Of a stretch of DNA of 64,000 bases, positions 45,889-59,121 are shown in pieces; the first letter of the stretch is position 1; every line of letters starts with the position of its first letter. A program made the translations under genes and the position numbers. The DNA is taken from positions 1,488,001 through 1,552,000 of the forward strand of contig NC_061144.1 in the NCBI RefSeq assembly GCF_905220365.1. The letters run 5' to 3'. Below the pieces are notes generated by a model, which was given only the letters and a program-made list of their open reading frames with translations, ran no database searches and was not told the DNA's origin. The stretch comes from Vanessa cardui. Taxonomy: Eukaryota; Arthropoda; Insecta; Lepidoptera; Nymphalidae.

Positions 45889-47471
45889 TCTTCACTAAAT
45901 GCAGCCAGGAAGACATCAATATAATATTATATTACTATTGTATTTTTTATTTACCAAATTCAATTAAATCCAACGTCCATTTTATATTGGTTTTGATACT
46001 AAATCAATTCTCGAAAGTAATAAATTATCTTGTCCATTATCATTAAACTCTATGAATCTATACAATCAATCTTGATACTTTTTGCTTTTGTATACTGAAG
46101 TTCGTTACTTCGATTCGCATCAACGTGATTGGATTAGATATTATTTGTTTTATTTAGTCGTATAACAGTTGGCAGTTTGCCTGTGTTTAGCAAATAACTT
46201 CGTATAACCAATGCTAGTTTCAGACTATGGTTATATTATATTTATGTACCACACTCGATCAATTAATTTTACAATACCATGCTATCTAAATTATGATCTA
46301 TTGAGAGGTTATTTAATTAAATTACTTGGTGATTGTTTGAAGATCTATGTAACACAATTGTGGTGTGTTATTCGAAGTCATTATCAAGATATTTTGTTAT
46401 TTTTTCAATGAATTTATATCGAGACGAAATTATATACATTTGTATGACTTGTATTAAATTCTGCAACAAAAACTGGCGCTCTTAGAAAGTCCTACATTAA
46501 TTGATCAACAATATTTCAGGTTATAGGATTTATATTAATACACCTAGCTCGGTCACTGATCAAAATATTACGAACTTTCAAAGAACATTATTCTTTCTTA
46601 CTATTTTTAAATACAATAGGTATAAAAGTTTTAATAAAAGTAAGATTTAAAAGTAATACGAAATTTTATTTACAGAACTGAGTTGATTATTTTTTCAATT
46701 CATCCTATTAACACACACGAGTTTTTAAATGCAATATAAAATATTTAAACTCTTACTCAGAATTGAAAGAGTCAAATTCGATATTTTTAAAGACTATCAA
46801 AGATGTCGGTACTATTTTGTCGATATCTCATTACACTAAGGGCCAATCTAGTTAAAGATACTCTTCTCTATAGACTGTACATACATATATCTCGAGATTC
46901 AAAGAAAAAAATGTTACCGATTTTCTCCGTCTAACAGGAATTCATCAAAGAGGCGATCAATTTTATTAGTAATAAGCTCCTTTAATATTGTCGAGTCTAA
47001 AATATTTCTCAACAATATTAAAGCTTTTTTGTGTAAAGGCACGGTAAGAAATGACAGCCATTTTTTTGGTATCTGTAGGCATACATACATGTTCCTCACT
47101 TGATTATCACCACCCATTAAACTGGACAATAAAAATAATAATTATTGCTGTTCGGCATTAGAATATCTGACAAAAACACACACAAAAATAATCTTAATTA
47201 CTTTGTGTGGAACAAATAAGTTAATTGATATAACTGATGAAATTTTCTAAAAAGCTTTTGAATTTCTTAAAACAAATTCCTGAACCGTAAAATCAAATTT
47301 ACTTAGTCCTCAATGTGAGCTTATAAAGTGATCTTACAATCAAAGATCCTGAGTACGTGAGTCGGGAATGATTTATAAATTTGATGAAGATAATTACTAC
47401 TACTTATTGCGGGTTTCTTAAATCAAAATATAACCTACTTTATCCAAGTACGATTTTAAGAGCGATGTAAG
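45889..47471. other. Gene-free stretch
   Basis: Mostly unique intronic DNA. A decayed minus-strand family B piece lies at about 47100-47172. Short frames at 46211 and 46914 show no domain. Confidence 0.4.
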
Positions 47472-47745
47472 TACGAGATGGCCCAGTGGTTAGAACGCGT
47501 GCAGCTTAACCGATGATTTCGGATTCAAGCCCAGGCAAGCACCACTATATACATGTGCTTAATTTGTGTTTATAATTCATCTCGTGCTCGGCGGTGAAGG
47601 AAAACATCGTGAGGAAACCTGCATGTGTCTAATTTCATCGAAATTGCCACATGAGCGTAACACCAACCGGCATTGGAACAGCGTTGTGGAATATGTTCCA
47701 AACCCTCTGCTAAATAGAAGAGGAGGCCTTAGCCCAGCAGTGTGT
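47472..47745 (+). repeat. tRNA-derived SINE
   Basis: Plus-strand copy, head to 'ccttagcccagcagtgtg', ending short of the usual TTG tail. Confidence 0.85.
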
Positions 47746-48229
47746 TACTTAACTTAAGTACGCTTTTACAAGCACTCTCATAAACGTAAATTTAGCGGTT
47801 CGAGATGTACATATATACAACCGGAATATAATTATCATCAGATATATTTTATATTGTAATTAGAAATGCAATAAATCGTCGTTTTGTACGAACATCGAAT
47901 ATGCAAGAAACTGAATCGTCGTATCCACTTGCCAGAATCATCACGGCAAAATGCCAGCTCGTTAAAGCGGCCCTTTTGATTCCGAAACTATTTTATATTA
48001 AACTCACTGCGAGTGAGAGAATACTGTGAAGACGTGACGAGGTTATTGAACTGTGAGGTGATGCCACTGTATAATATTAACAGTATAAAATTAAGATGTC
48101 AATTGGAAAAGTCGTTAGGTATGAGACAATAGATGGAAAAAAAAGATATTTCAATTTGCGCGGTTTGTAAATTAGTTAAGTTCAATTGTTAGCAATACGT
48201 AGCGTTAAATTAGCGTACATGTAAATTTA
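47746..48229. other. Gene-free stretch with a 13-bp inverted repeat at its end
   Basis: Unique DNA. ACATGTAAATTTA at 48217-48229 is repeated inverted at 48244-48256. Confidence 0.4.
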
Positions 48230-48462
48230 CTAAAAAGCGATACTAAATTTACATGTAGTTATACAAGACACATACACCAAAATAACAATTTTACAATTAT
48301 TTTGCCGGCCTATCTATCAGTTTTTGGGGTTAAACTCTAGAGAGGCTGAACTGATTTTGACGGGACTTTCACTGACAGAAAGGTGTAATAAGGAATAATT
48401 TAGACTACAAAACTAACTTTTAAAAAATAAAATGCGCCCGAAGTCGCGGGCATAGCTAGTAT
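48230..48462 (-). repeat. Repeat family E
   Basis: Minus-strand: 'acaccaaaataacaatttta', 'aactgattttgacgggactt' and head 'cgaagtcgcgggcatagcta'. Confidence 0.65.
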
Positions 48463-48942
48463 AACTATATTTATACTGCCTAATTATATTTCTAACATAT
48501 TAACAAAAGACACTAGTATAATAATATACAAGATAAAACAAGTGGCATTGTGTTATACTTGTTAATTTGCATTGATTGCATTAATGTATTTATACTAAAA
48601 ATGTGTGATTTTTGGCTTTACTTTGAAATAGAGGTCTCAAGATCAACAATTATTCACATCAAAATTATTATCTTACAGTAGTAAAAATAATACTTCCCAA
48701 TTTGTAGCAAACTCGTTAGCCTGTTACTTCGAAAATAATACGTATGAAAATATCCTTGACAAAAATATAAAAAATATTTTTAACAAGCAATACAGCGATA
48801 CAAGAACAGAAATAATTGGGTCAAATATTTTATCATTAATTTTAACAAATGAAACATCGGAACATATCGACAGATCAACGAAAGCCTTATGTTTAAAAGT
48901 AACAATTTGGAGATCTATTTTATTTGGAACTAGAAGTGCCCA
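48463..48942. other. Gene-free stretch
   Basis: Unique AT-rich intronic DNA. Confidence 0.35.
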
Positions 48943-49333
48943 AGACCTTGTACGCGTTTGAATTTAACAAAAAATATATATTATTGTAGCCTAAGTTACT
49001 CCTTATTATATCAGTTATGTGCCAGTGAAAGTCCCGTCAAAATTGGTCCAGAGAATAGTCGGAACAAAAAAGATAATAATTGTAAAAAATGTTATTTTGG
49101 TATATGTACTGTGTATACATATAAAAGTAACAGCCTGTAAATTTCCCACTGCTGGGATAAGGCCTCCTCTTCCATTAAGGAGAGGGCTTGGAACATATTC
49201 CACCACGCTGCTCCAATGCGGGTTGGTGGAATACACATGTGGCAGAATTTCGACGAAATTAGACACATGCAGGTTTCCTCACGATGTTTTCCTTCACCGC
49301 CGAGAACGAGATGAATTATAAACACAAATTAAG

Positions 49334-49376
<43 letters not shown>

Positions 49377-49528
49377 CGGTGCTTGCCTGGGCTTGAACTC
49401 GTGCTATCGTCGGTTAAGATGCACGCGTTCTAACTACTGGGCCATCTCAGCTCTAAATGTAAATTTAATGTAAAAAGGCCTATTTTATTTTGACAAAAAG
49501 ACACTCCAATTTTATTATATGTACAGTT
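48943..49528 (+). repeat. Repeat family E, split by a SINE
   Basis: 5' part 48943-49127 ('gaccttgtacgcgtttgaat', 'agttactccttattatatca') and 3' part about 49455-49528 ('agacactccaattttattat') flank the SINE. Confidence 0.7.
49129..49454 (-). repeat. tRNA-derived SINE nested in family E, with (TA)n
   Basis: Full-length minus-strand SINE carrying an expanded (AT)n of about 37 bp (49338-49374). Overlapping frames on both strands (49015-49325) come from the SINE. Confidence 0.88.
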
Positions 49529-49732
49529 GAAAGGAAAACCTTAAGACCTAATATAGGTAATTGGGTGAACCATAATTGGCTGACATTGAGATATTGAAAG
49601 TTGATTATTTGTCTTCGACTTAATTATACGTTGGGGAATTAGGAGAATAAAAATTGTACACGACAATATTTCGTCCAATAATAAGAAATTCGTTTCAATA
49701 GAGAAATTCTGCTAGCTTTCAATGATTTATTA

Positions 49733-50140
49733 TACTAGCGACCTGCCCTAGCTTTACACGGGTGCAGTACTGATACTAAATATACAACAGAATCTGTTTA
49801 ATTACGACATCACATTAGAAACTTCTGTAATTATCAGTATGTTTTTACTAAATTGTCCAAGTATTACATATATAAACCTTTCTTGAATTACTCTATATAT
49901 TAAACACACTACATCAAAATCTGAAACAAGAAATATATTATTATTTTTAACGTGAAATAATGACTAATTTACGATGCGATTTTAAGTTACATAGCATCAA
50001 TTCTTATGCAATTAACTTAAATACACTGCATTTTTTATAGATCGATACTGAAAATGTTATAACTCTTGTTTATAAAGGCATTCTATAGTATTTCGTATCA
50101 GCATTGCATCCGCGCAAAGCTGCGGCGGGACGATAGTATG
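49733..50140. repeat. Two family J segments in inverted arrangement
   Basis: 49733-49920 is a plus-strand J ('ttacacgggtgcagtactga'), and 50095-50140 is a J head on the minus strand ('cagcattgcatccgcgcaaa'). The centre matches 40900-41215. Confidence 0.6.
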
Positions 50141-50642
50141 TTATATTTTTAACTTATTACTTTCGTTGCTGTCAAAAATTTTCATTAAATCCATCCATAC
50201 AATAGTAAATTATTAAATGTCATAACAGTTCATTAGAAAATGCAGCGCTGATTAATTCAAGATAATCTATGAAACTAATAATAAAGTTGAAGATTTACTA
50301 TAAAAATATCAAGTAGTGAAATGACAAGATTTTCTCTCCACTGAATAATTTCAGTCGCCAGTGCTCGGTGAAGTGATGTTAGTAATAATTGTTGAACAAA
50401 AACACCATTAATCTTTTCTACTATCTGACAGCACTTGTCACGCTGGCCGCGGGGAACCGTATGTGCGCCACAAAATAAGAGAAGCACTTTTAATAAATTT
50501 CAACCGTTATGAAATTTGGCTAGAATATAATTCGAAATAATATATATTTTAATAACATCCATTGTGAATTTTGTAGAAAATTCTAGTGTTTCAGTTATCA
50601 ATAATTGTAGTTTAAGTTATTATATAATTGTATGTGTGAAAA
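50141..50642. other. Gene-free stretch with an unassigned minus-strand frame
   Basis: A 70-codon minus-strand frame (50487-50275) is GC-richer than its flanks. It has no recognised domain or splice sites, so I do not call a gene. Confidence 0.3.
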
Positions 50643-50805
50643 GAGCCGAAATAGCCTAGTGGTTAGAACTGAATTTTCAAGTGCATAATTTGTGTTGAAT
50701 TCATCACGATATTCTGACACATGCGTATCCACACAATGTGGGTTACATTGGAGCAGCGTAGTGGAATTACCTTAGCCCAGCAGTGGGAAATTTGCAAACT
50801 GTTAA
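50643..50805 (+). repeat. tRNA-derived SINE, heavily deleted
   Basis: Head start 'gagccgaaatagcctagtgg' and tail 'cagcagtgggaaatttgcaa' remain; box B and most of the body are lost. Confidence 0.7.
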
Positions 50806-51800
50806 TGTATATATTTTATAGTAATTGTTTCCTTTTTTGTAACACGCTCTTATCACATTCACTTGTAACTAGCTATGCATGTAAGAGATTCCATAATAAG
50901 GGAACTTACAATCCTATTTAGCCTCTTTTTAAGCTTAGTGTTAGGAGTGAGGACGGCAATAGCCCGAGAGGTCAGGATCGATGCTGTAACGTTTTACATT
51001 TTAAGACAGATCTCCATTCTAGCTTCGTCTAAGTGTCATATTTTTTTTCCCTTTGATTACAAAACTATACACTCAAATGCAGAAAACGCTGAAAATATAT
51101 GCAAAGATATTCTATCATTAAAGATTCGGTCGTAACATCTATAGATGCTTTACCCTTTATAAAATTAATAGTAATAAGTCTTCTTAAGTTTAAATGAATA
51201 TGACTACGAGTGATAACTTCTAGCGAATGAATATCTTAACTTTGATATTTTTACGAAGGCATTAAAACGTTTTTCTTTAGAATTTTGATAAGTTAACCAC
51301 TACATGTCAATGATCTATTCAAATTTAATCGATTCACAAATTCTATCGATTATAATAATCGATTAATCGATCAGACTAAAGTGATTTGAAAAATTCAGAC
51401 AAACATTCCAAAAAAAAAAAAAATCAGCAACATATTTTTAAATCAATTCGACCTCTTTGGAACTGCCTTTACCGTTTCTTCCTTGTTCACGTTAGTAAAA
51501 ACTCTAAACTGTTTATAATTAAAAACAACAATGTCTACAAATTCAACACACTTTATTAAAGTTGGCTTTATTAAAACGAGCAAAACCGTTAGCGTCCGTC
51601 CGAGCTTCTTGTAAGCTCGGAGACAGAGCTTTTTTCATTCGGAAAGGCAATATTGCCACAATCTTGGTTGGAGTGCCACAAATCTCTTTGACTGTACGTT
51701 TTTTTTTATTTACCCACATTACATAGTTCTATTGAAGGCTTTAATATAAGACGAAGATTTTGTATATAAACAAATGTATTAATTCTTGATACCATAGTTA
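50806..51800. other. Gene-free stretch
   Basis: Unique intronic DNA. 51560-51700 is GC-richer and includes the inverted repeat 'ccgagctt/aagctcgg'. An 86-codon frame at 50875-51135 is unassigned. Confidence 0.35.
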
Positions 51801-52315
51801 ACTGATACAGTAGTTAAAACGCGTGCATTTTAACCGTTGATTTCGAGTTCAAAACCGGGCAATCACAACTAAATTTTCATTTTTTTTTTTATGGTATAGG
51901 TTTGTGGACGAGCATATGGGCCACCTGATGGTAAGTGGTCATCATCACCCATAGACAATGAAGCTGTAAGAAATATTAACTATTCCTTACATCGTCAATG
52001 TGCCACCAACCTTGGACCAACTAAGATGTTATGTCCCTTGTGCCTGTAGTTACACTGACTCACTCACCCTTCAAACCGGAACACAATAATACTGAGTACT
52101 GTTATTTGGCGGTAGAATAACTGACGAGTGGGTGGTACCTACCCACATGGGCTTGCACAAAGCCCTACCACCAACTAGATGTAGTCATGTGATTAATAAT
52201 CTGTTTATAATTCATCTCGTACTCGGCGGTGAAGGAAAATATTGTGAAACATGTGCTAATTTACGCACACATGTGTCCAAACGGTATTGCAACGTGGTTG
52301 AGCTAGCTTGGTAGT
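51801..52315 (+). repeat. tRNA-derived SINE split by family B
   Basis: Decayed SINE head (51801-51880) and body (about 52177-52315, 'attcatctcgtactcggcgg') flank a family B insertion. Confidence 0.7.
51881..52175 (-). repeat. Repeat family B, full length, nested in a SINE
   Basis: From the T-run and 'atggtataggtttgtggacg' to 'caaagccctaccaccaa'; the best-preserved minus-strand B copy besides 11535. Confidence 0.82.
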
Positions 52316-53037
52316 AATAAGCCATTATAGATCTGATATAATATATTTCTTCTATTTTTTACTTGTTATCTTATGCATAAATACGTATGTGTGAGTAATA
52401 TGAACACGTGGTATTAAATTTGTCTGTTAGCTAGTACTATTGTCCGTGAAGATAAACTGTTAATGTGTCTAATAAACTAGTTGCGGTTTTAAAATCTTCA
52501 TAATATGCGAACACTACAACTTCTTTCAGGTTTTATAAAATTCTTAATACTTAAAAAATAATGATTATATATAAGTTCCTATGTGATGGTGGTAAATCAT
52601 TCATCTGATTGTTATAAAACTTTTGGTGAGTTTTTCTTCTTATGTTTACGAAGATTCTTGGTTCAAAAACAAGATTTTTAATGGAGATATACGTCCTTCT
52701 TAGACTTTTATAACAATTTTTGAATTTCGAACGTATTCTAAAATCGAACAACATAATTAACGTAATCGATCAAGAGAAATAATAAGATGTATCTGCTTCT
52801 GAATTCATAGTATCATTTCAATTAATACAAATCCAGTTGTTAGTGGTTACAGATCTGTTTGTAACGTAATGATTACTGAATTGCAATCCCAGAGCACTAA
52901 TGAAGCTATGACAAGTCTATCGTAATTGCAATTCAGTCTATGCTATTATTATTAATGGGAAACTATGAGAATGAAAGTCCAAATATTTATTTAATATTGA
53001 AGCATTCGCCCACGATTTGACCCATTTGTAATGATGA
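52316..53037. other. Gene-free stretch
   Basis: Unique AT-rich intronic DNA, no supported feature. Confidence 0.35.
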
Positions 53038-53039
53038 TG

Positions 53040-53252
53040 TACAGTCAGAGTAAGAAAACCTGCATCTTTTTCAAATTAATTCTTTCAAATTAATTCCTTT
53101 ATCGAGTCTTAAACTCTTAGTACCTTTTGAATCTAAACATCAAATCATTGCGACGCAATATGTCATTCTCGATCGGTAAAGCAGATTATTGCTCATACTG
53201 AGAACACGACAATAGTTCTTAAGGTGACGAACCTTTTCTTACCCCGACTGTA
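53040..53252. mobile_element. Family F miniature element, intact
   Basis: About 213 bp with ends CAGTCAGAGTAAGAAAA and TTTTCTTACCCCGACTG, bordered by TA on both sides. Confidence 0.8.
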
Positions 53253-53562
53253 CTTTATGTCAATGCAAAATTTTTTAATGATTTATTTTCTTTTTGATAG
53301 TTGAGGCTTAGATGGATGACGTCATCACAACATTTCCACGTAGTGCGCGTTCGCTAGCATAGATACTCTTCTTTGTCACATAAAGCAAGAGCTAATGATA
53401 TCACATCTTATAATGATCTAAGTTTTTCAAAAGAAAGATTATATTTTTTTCAACATCTCATCGATTCAAGAAGTCAATAAATCATTCTTGGGGTATCCGT
53501 TTCTATATTAAAATTCCTCAGATATTTTTAACTTTGCCGTTTCGTAAATTCAAATAATTTGT
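53253..53562. other. Gene-free stretch
   Basis: Unique DNA; TGACGTCA at 53317-53324. Confidence 0.35.
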
Positions 53563-53656
53563 AAAGAATACATTGGTAAAGGAAGCATATTATTCAGTAC
53601 AAGCTTATATTGATGATAAAAACACCTGGAGATATTACTTGTTGACTTGTATTATG

Positions 53657-53738
<82 letters not shown>

Positions 53739-53935
53739 GTATTTAACTAACATGATCTTGTATTTTTAAATGATGAAACATTGAGTAACCCGACTTTCTT
53801 GCCAGTTCTTCTCGGTAGAATCTGCGTTGCGAATCAGTGGTACCTTTACTTAGTATTGTTTGTTAAATGACTATTGAAAAGTGATTATATAAGTCTACCT
53901 AAAAAAAGCATATGATGATTTTGATTAGTAAAAAT
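53563..53935 (+). repeat. Repeat family G, full length
   Basis: From 'aatacattggtaaaggaagc' via a (TA)n tract to 'ccagttcttctcggtagaat' and the 'tgatgattttgatt' end; the only uninterrupted full copy here. Confidence 0.7.
53659..53735. repeat. (AT)n microsatellite, about 77 bp
   Basis: Uninterrupted alternating AT run inside the family G copy. Confidence 0.97.
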
Positions 53936-54439
53936 TGGCAGAGTTGCTGGTACAATCGAAAAACCAATATCAAGAAGACGTAATTAAAGTAACCTTACAA
54001 TGAAAGTAGCTATCAAACTAACTTTATAGGATGTTGCGTCGTTTTTAAAGTAAAACAAGAGCTTGCAAATGCTCACAATTGTATAAACAATGTAAATTAA
54101 ATTTTCGTGCGACAGCAAGACAAAGTTGTGCATCTGTTTTTGTAGATTCAGTTAGTTGGACGAACAAACATACCGCTTTGTGGGATTATGATTCCGCGTC
54201 ATTTATTTCTTGTGTTTAATTTTCCTTGGTCTTGATATATTTTATACCAGTTTTCGAACGTGACTTCGTCTAAGTATGGGTGAATTTTAGGTATTAAAGT
54301 ATATTTTGTCTTTGTTTGGGTTCGTTGGGGTTTCATTCGATATTTCATCACATTTGGTTATGTGTGTGTAGACGTAAAGGGTAACAGATAGACAAACAGA
54401 CTTTTGAATTTATATTATTATTTTATGAGATCATATATA

Positions 54440-54560
54440 ATTTACAGTGAAAATCCCGTCAAAAATGGCTGGAACATTTCAGAGATTTGCTGGAACAAAG
54501 AAACAGACAAATAGACAAAAACTGTAAAATATGTTATTTTATATGTATGTGTAACGTTTA
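54440..54560 (+). repeat. Repeat family E fragment
   Basis: 'cagtgaaaatcccgtcaaaa', '(gaca)n', 'ctgtaaaatatgttatttta'. Confidence 0.55.
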
Positions 54561-54611
54561 AATATAATTATGCGTATAGTAAAATGCGGTTATTTCAATA
54601 TTTGAACCTTG

Positions 54612-54665
54612 AGAGACCTTCCATGAGGAGCCGCCTGCCCGTATGCCACCTATAACATAAAAAAA
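54612..54665 (+). repeat. Jockey-like 3' tail remnant
   Basis: 'ccgcctgcccgtatgccacc' then 'tataacataaaaaaa' is the 3' terminus shared by the jockey LINE at 10031 and family B. Confidence 0.5.
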
Positions 54666-57600
54666 GTTATTTAAATTTAATTTGAATCATACACACAGTA
54701 AACAGTTCTACTGTCCAGTCTTTGAGTACGAGTCAAATCAAAAATGGCAACTTATAAAAGGGTTAAAAGTGAAATATTTATAAAAGAAACATTTAAAAAA
54801 TTCTCATGAAAGATCTCAGAATGTAACGGAAAGTGGCACCCTATTTGTGTCACCGCGGGGCAGGGTCGTTCTAACGAACAGTGGACGAAGGCTTTACAAA
54901 TATTTGTTATGTGATTTTCTTTTATATTTAAATTTTTGTATTTTTCAATGTTTTTGACGATACGAACTGATACTATGCTATAACCAAACGCTCGTTTCAG
55001 CATCTTATCTATCATCAACATACATAATACAACACTATACATAGCTATAAATTCTTATTCTAGAATATGATAGGTAGACTATCATATTCTAGATCTATTT
55101 CACATTTCACTGCACCATAAGTAAAGTCAAAGCTCAAACGAATTCGAAATTTTAGCATCAAAATGTGCTTACAACTGGTTCATTTGAAAGCGGCTATAAC
55201 TTTAACTTAACCGCTTACAGCTTCATACAAAACTATTAAGATCGCTGAAGCAGATTACATTGTCATACAAACACTACTTTCATTCACATTGCATTCGACT
55301 TGGTTTAAATGCAACAACTTCATCTGAGATTAGATTTCATTGTAAATGTATTCATAGAATAAAAATGGTAAACTATTATTGGAAATGAAATTGTCGTCTA
55401 TATTTTTACCAATCAATGGCAAATTTTATTCATTTTTTTAATAAAAATAGTCATTTATCTACCTGGTAATGGGTGGTTATAGTATATATGATGAAATTAC
55501 TGACTGTAAAATTATACCAGAATATCGTCAATACGACGCGAGCCCTAGGTGATAGATTGTCTTATGCTTGTTATATTGTATAGAAATAAAGATATAGTTT
55601 TAATTGCTGTTTTACGGTAGGATTAATATTAAAGTAGATGAAACTGCACAAGTCACTTATATTGTGATATATTGGTAATATTCACAGATGTAATAATTAT
55701 TGCAGTAAGAAGACTATGGATGTCTTGTTTTTCTTATAATTCATATAATTTAAAAAGTAATCAATATGTTTTTTTGGTGTGACTGAAATAAAACCATAGT
55801 GTCAGTATGGTTCTAAATATGGTTAAAAAAATACCCGTATAAGATCACTTTCTTCTCTAGAACACGTAGAATGCTTTTTTTATTATTCGGTGTAAGCAAA
55901 TTCTTCCAATTCACCTGATAGGCTCAGGTTCAAATGTGAAAAAAGCAGTACCGTCAGGAGGAATGAACTGCACTAGCTTCTCTCGCCGTGCACAAGATGC
56001 CTCTTTATGCCTCGTTTAAAGGAGCCCAGATTATATGAGATGGGGATACATATGTTAGTAGACAATTTCTTGTAATCATGGCTTTACTTTTTTCAAAATG
56101 ACTTGGCTTAAATCTGATATACGTAGATTCCGTCAAATGTTTAATGTTTTTTATCTGTGACTAGTATCTCATACGCAGAGTATTAACTTAAACATCTCCG
56201 ACAACATTCTGAGGTTTATTCACATATATATTGTAGTATCACGACAATAGCCTTAAGGGTAAGGATTGAATCTGCGAGTTTCACATCATTAGGTGGCCCA
56301 TTGAGTCACAGGGTTCACGAAATGTTCAATTTTATTTACGTCCATAAATAAATATTTGCCTCAAAAATATTTCTTATGCCATAAAATGTCCCAATAACAT
56401 GATTGTTATTCTTATCGCTTCCGGAAACCTGACTCGGAGTATTGTGTAGTTCATTGAATAAGGATTCGATATCATATATTGCTATTTTGTCAATATGTTT
56501 CAGGATATTAGTTTGATTTGAGTATGTACTAGTGTGTTCTTTGGATATTTACGTCAAGCAATTAGTAAGCTGTAGTGCGATTCTGTTAGAGTTTAGCTCG
56601 TATCTCATGCTTGGTATGTAACTTTGTATCCCATACATTTTATAATTATTGTACTCAATGTCATCTATCAAATTCAGTCATTTCACAATCGTGTTCTGCG
56701 GTGAGATTCGTGTTTCTTGTTATAGAATATCCCTATTGGTCACTTAATTATTTATTCTAATATTATGAAAAATATACATACAAAGACAAATGTGTAAATC
56801 ATTATTTATTAAATGTGATCGAATCATTTTTTTAGAATAGTTGTGTTACAAATATAAAATAATATATTTGGCGAAAATTGGTGTTATTTTTTTGAAAAAT
56901 TCCAAGAAAAATCATTCGTTTGTTCATGCATCAACGTCTGAGACTCAGAACAGGAGTTATTCAATTGTAAATATATCACTTCATAATCCCTAAGGAAACA
57001 GATTCGATGAAATATCAGTATATCAGTATTGTTCCATCGTTTCTCAACTCAATGGACACAAGCCCTAGAGAGGTCGTGATTATGAACAAGGAAGTCCATA
57101 GAAGTAGAAGTAATGCCTTAAAAAAATAACAAATAAACTTTTAAAAATTTATTTCATTAAAATATTAGTAACTAATTTTGGTCCGTTTTTGTGGAGGCTG
57201 GTTTGAGCCTTGGACGTAAAAAAAATCTATCTTTGCTAACAATATTTGTTTGCTTACGTCAAATATTTCCAAAATATTAAGAACCACTTCATACCTTGCC
57301 TTGACATTGGTGGTCATAGCCAAATTTTTCCAGGATGATATCATCATCATTAGGAAAGAAAGATTTTTTTTCAAAGTCATAATTTTTTATTCAAAATAAG
57401 AAGTGTTTATACTTTCTTATTGATAGTCAAAAATCGACCAGCGTCAATTCGGAATTTAAAACCTCGGACCTGAGAAGAACCGGCGAATGTAACTCAAAAT
57501 TAAAAAATGATAGATAATTGCAGCGAGGTTAAGATAAATGATGATAAAAGAAGCGTAAACTTTTCAACAGATACGTTGAAATAAACAGTTGAAATAGTGC

Positions 57601-57725
57601 ATAAACACAAGAAGTTAAAGACAAACTCGGTTTAAGTTTCCAACTCCGCAAAGTCAATGCACCCTCACTGTGGCAAAGTATTCGAAGCTTATAATATTAA
57701 AAACAATATTATAATGGTGTGGAAA
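54666..57725. other. Large repeat-poor intronic stretch
   Basis: About 3 kb without a recurring repeat or recognisable exon. It includes a perfect 15-bp hairpin at 55059-55093 (arms TCTAGAATATGATAG, loop 'gtaga'). Frames at 54752 and 57165 show no domain. Confidence 0.4.
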
Positions 57726-57726
57726 G

Positions 57727-58019
57727 GCGAGATGGCCCAGTTCCCGGTTAGAACGCGTGCATCTTAACCGATGATTGCTGGTTCAAACCCAGGCAAGCAC
57801 CACTGAATATTTTTGTGCTTAATTTGTGTTTATAATTCATCCCGTGCTCGGCAGGGAAGGAAAACATCGTGAGGATGTACATATGTCTAATTTCATAGAA
57901 ATTCCGCCACATGTGTATTTCACCAGCCCGCATTAGAATAGCGTGGAATATGTTTCAAGCCTTCTCTTCAAACGGAGAGGCTTTAGCTCAGCACTGGGAA
58001 TTTTACAGGCTGTTGTTGT
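57727..58019 (+). repeat. tRNA-derived SINE with target duplication
   Basis: Plus-strand copy flanked by TGTGGAAAG at 57718-57726 and 58020-58028. A 5-base insertion breaks box A ('cccagttcccggttag'). Confidence 0.9.
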
Positions 58020-58028
58020 TGTGGAAAG

Positions 58029-58937
58029 ACTATTGCACAATTTACTTATGAATGTTTTGCAATAAATTGAATAAAATACACGATTTATTTAGAGTTGTGC
58101 AACTGTGTCGGAAGCCAATAATTTAGGTACGCTTTGAACAAGCCGGTCTTCTATGAGCAGACGAGATATTTGATGTGCTTTTGTGCTTGATAAACGCGCT
58201 TAACCGAAATTCCTTTAGTCGACTATGTCACCCATTAGTCAGAGTATGTCTTCATTTAAAGGTAGCCGCTCTATAGACAATTTTGAACGGATACGTGATA
58301 TCAAAACCGTTCTATAGTCAATACCAATCCAATTGCAATATTCATACAAAAACATGCATCAACTATAATACGACTAAAAGAAAAGCTAATAATAACCTTA
58401 CTTCTTTTTCTTTCCTACGAGATGTTCATTCCAAACCACTAGCATTAAATTTTATTAATCTTATAAAATAAGTAAAAGTAATACATAAAATTCAGAAAAT
58501 GAAGAATAAATAGAGGGTTCACAATAGTGCCATTATCTTCTTAATATTTGGAAAAAGATATAGTGATAACTTTGTTTCCTATTACATTTAATAACAGATC
58601 CATACAGATTTTATAGTTAATGGTATTTATATAATCTGCACGCTGTTTTATTAAGATTACGATTTAAACGTAGCCAGGGAGAAAACTGTCGATTCAAACG
58701 CTTTTCAAACAAACGAAAACTTTTAAAGATACATGGAAACTTTGTTTCAAAGCTATGTAGGTTGATAAAATAGCTACAGAGAATTGTACCACTCCACGTA
58801 TATGTTTAACAGATAAGTCACAGTAATATGTAAAAGTAACAAATAGATTATTGTAGTTATAGTAAATATAAGTTCATCGTTAATATATATAAATTTAATT
58901 AATCTTCTATCCATTTAAATAGAACTTTCATACTGTA
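58029..58937. other. Gene-free stretch
   Basis: Unique intronic DNA; no supported feature. Confidence 0.4.
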
Positions 58938-59080
58938 AGGTTTTTGTCGAGTCTTCTTAGTTTTTTGTCGGAAGTATCTTCATTCCAAAACGATGGTAGC
59001 TTAATTTAAGATAGTTTTGTGGAATAACGATTTAAAAGTGCTTTTAAATCCTTACTTGAATAAAATATATATTGATGGTT
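58938..59080 (+). repeat. Repeat family G, 3' part
   Basis: 'gtcttcttagttttttgtcg', 'aacgatggtagcttaattta', 'gaataaaatatatattgatg'. Confidence 0.6.
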
Positions 59081-59121
59081 CTTTTATAATCATGTATTTC
59101 TGGTCCACTATTATGTATGAC

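Noticed and set aside
49015..49325. Overlapping frames on both strands, up to 100 codons
   Set aside because: They read through the family E/SINE nest; no protein domain.
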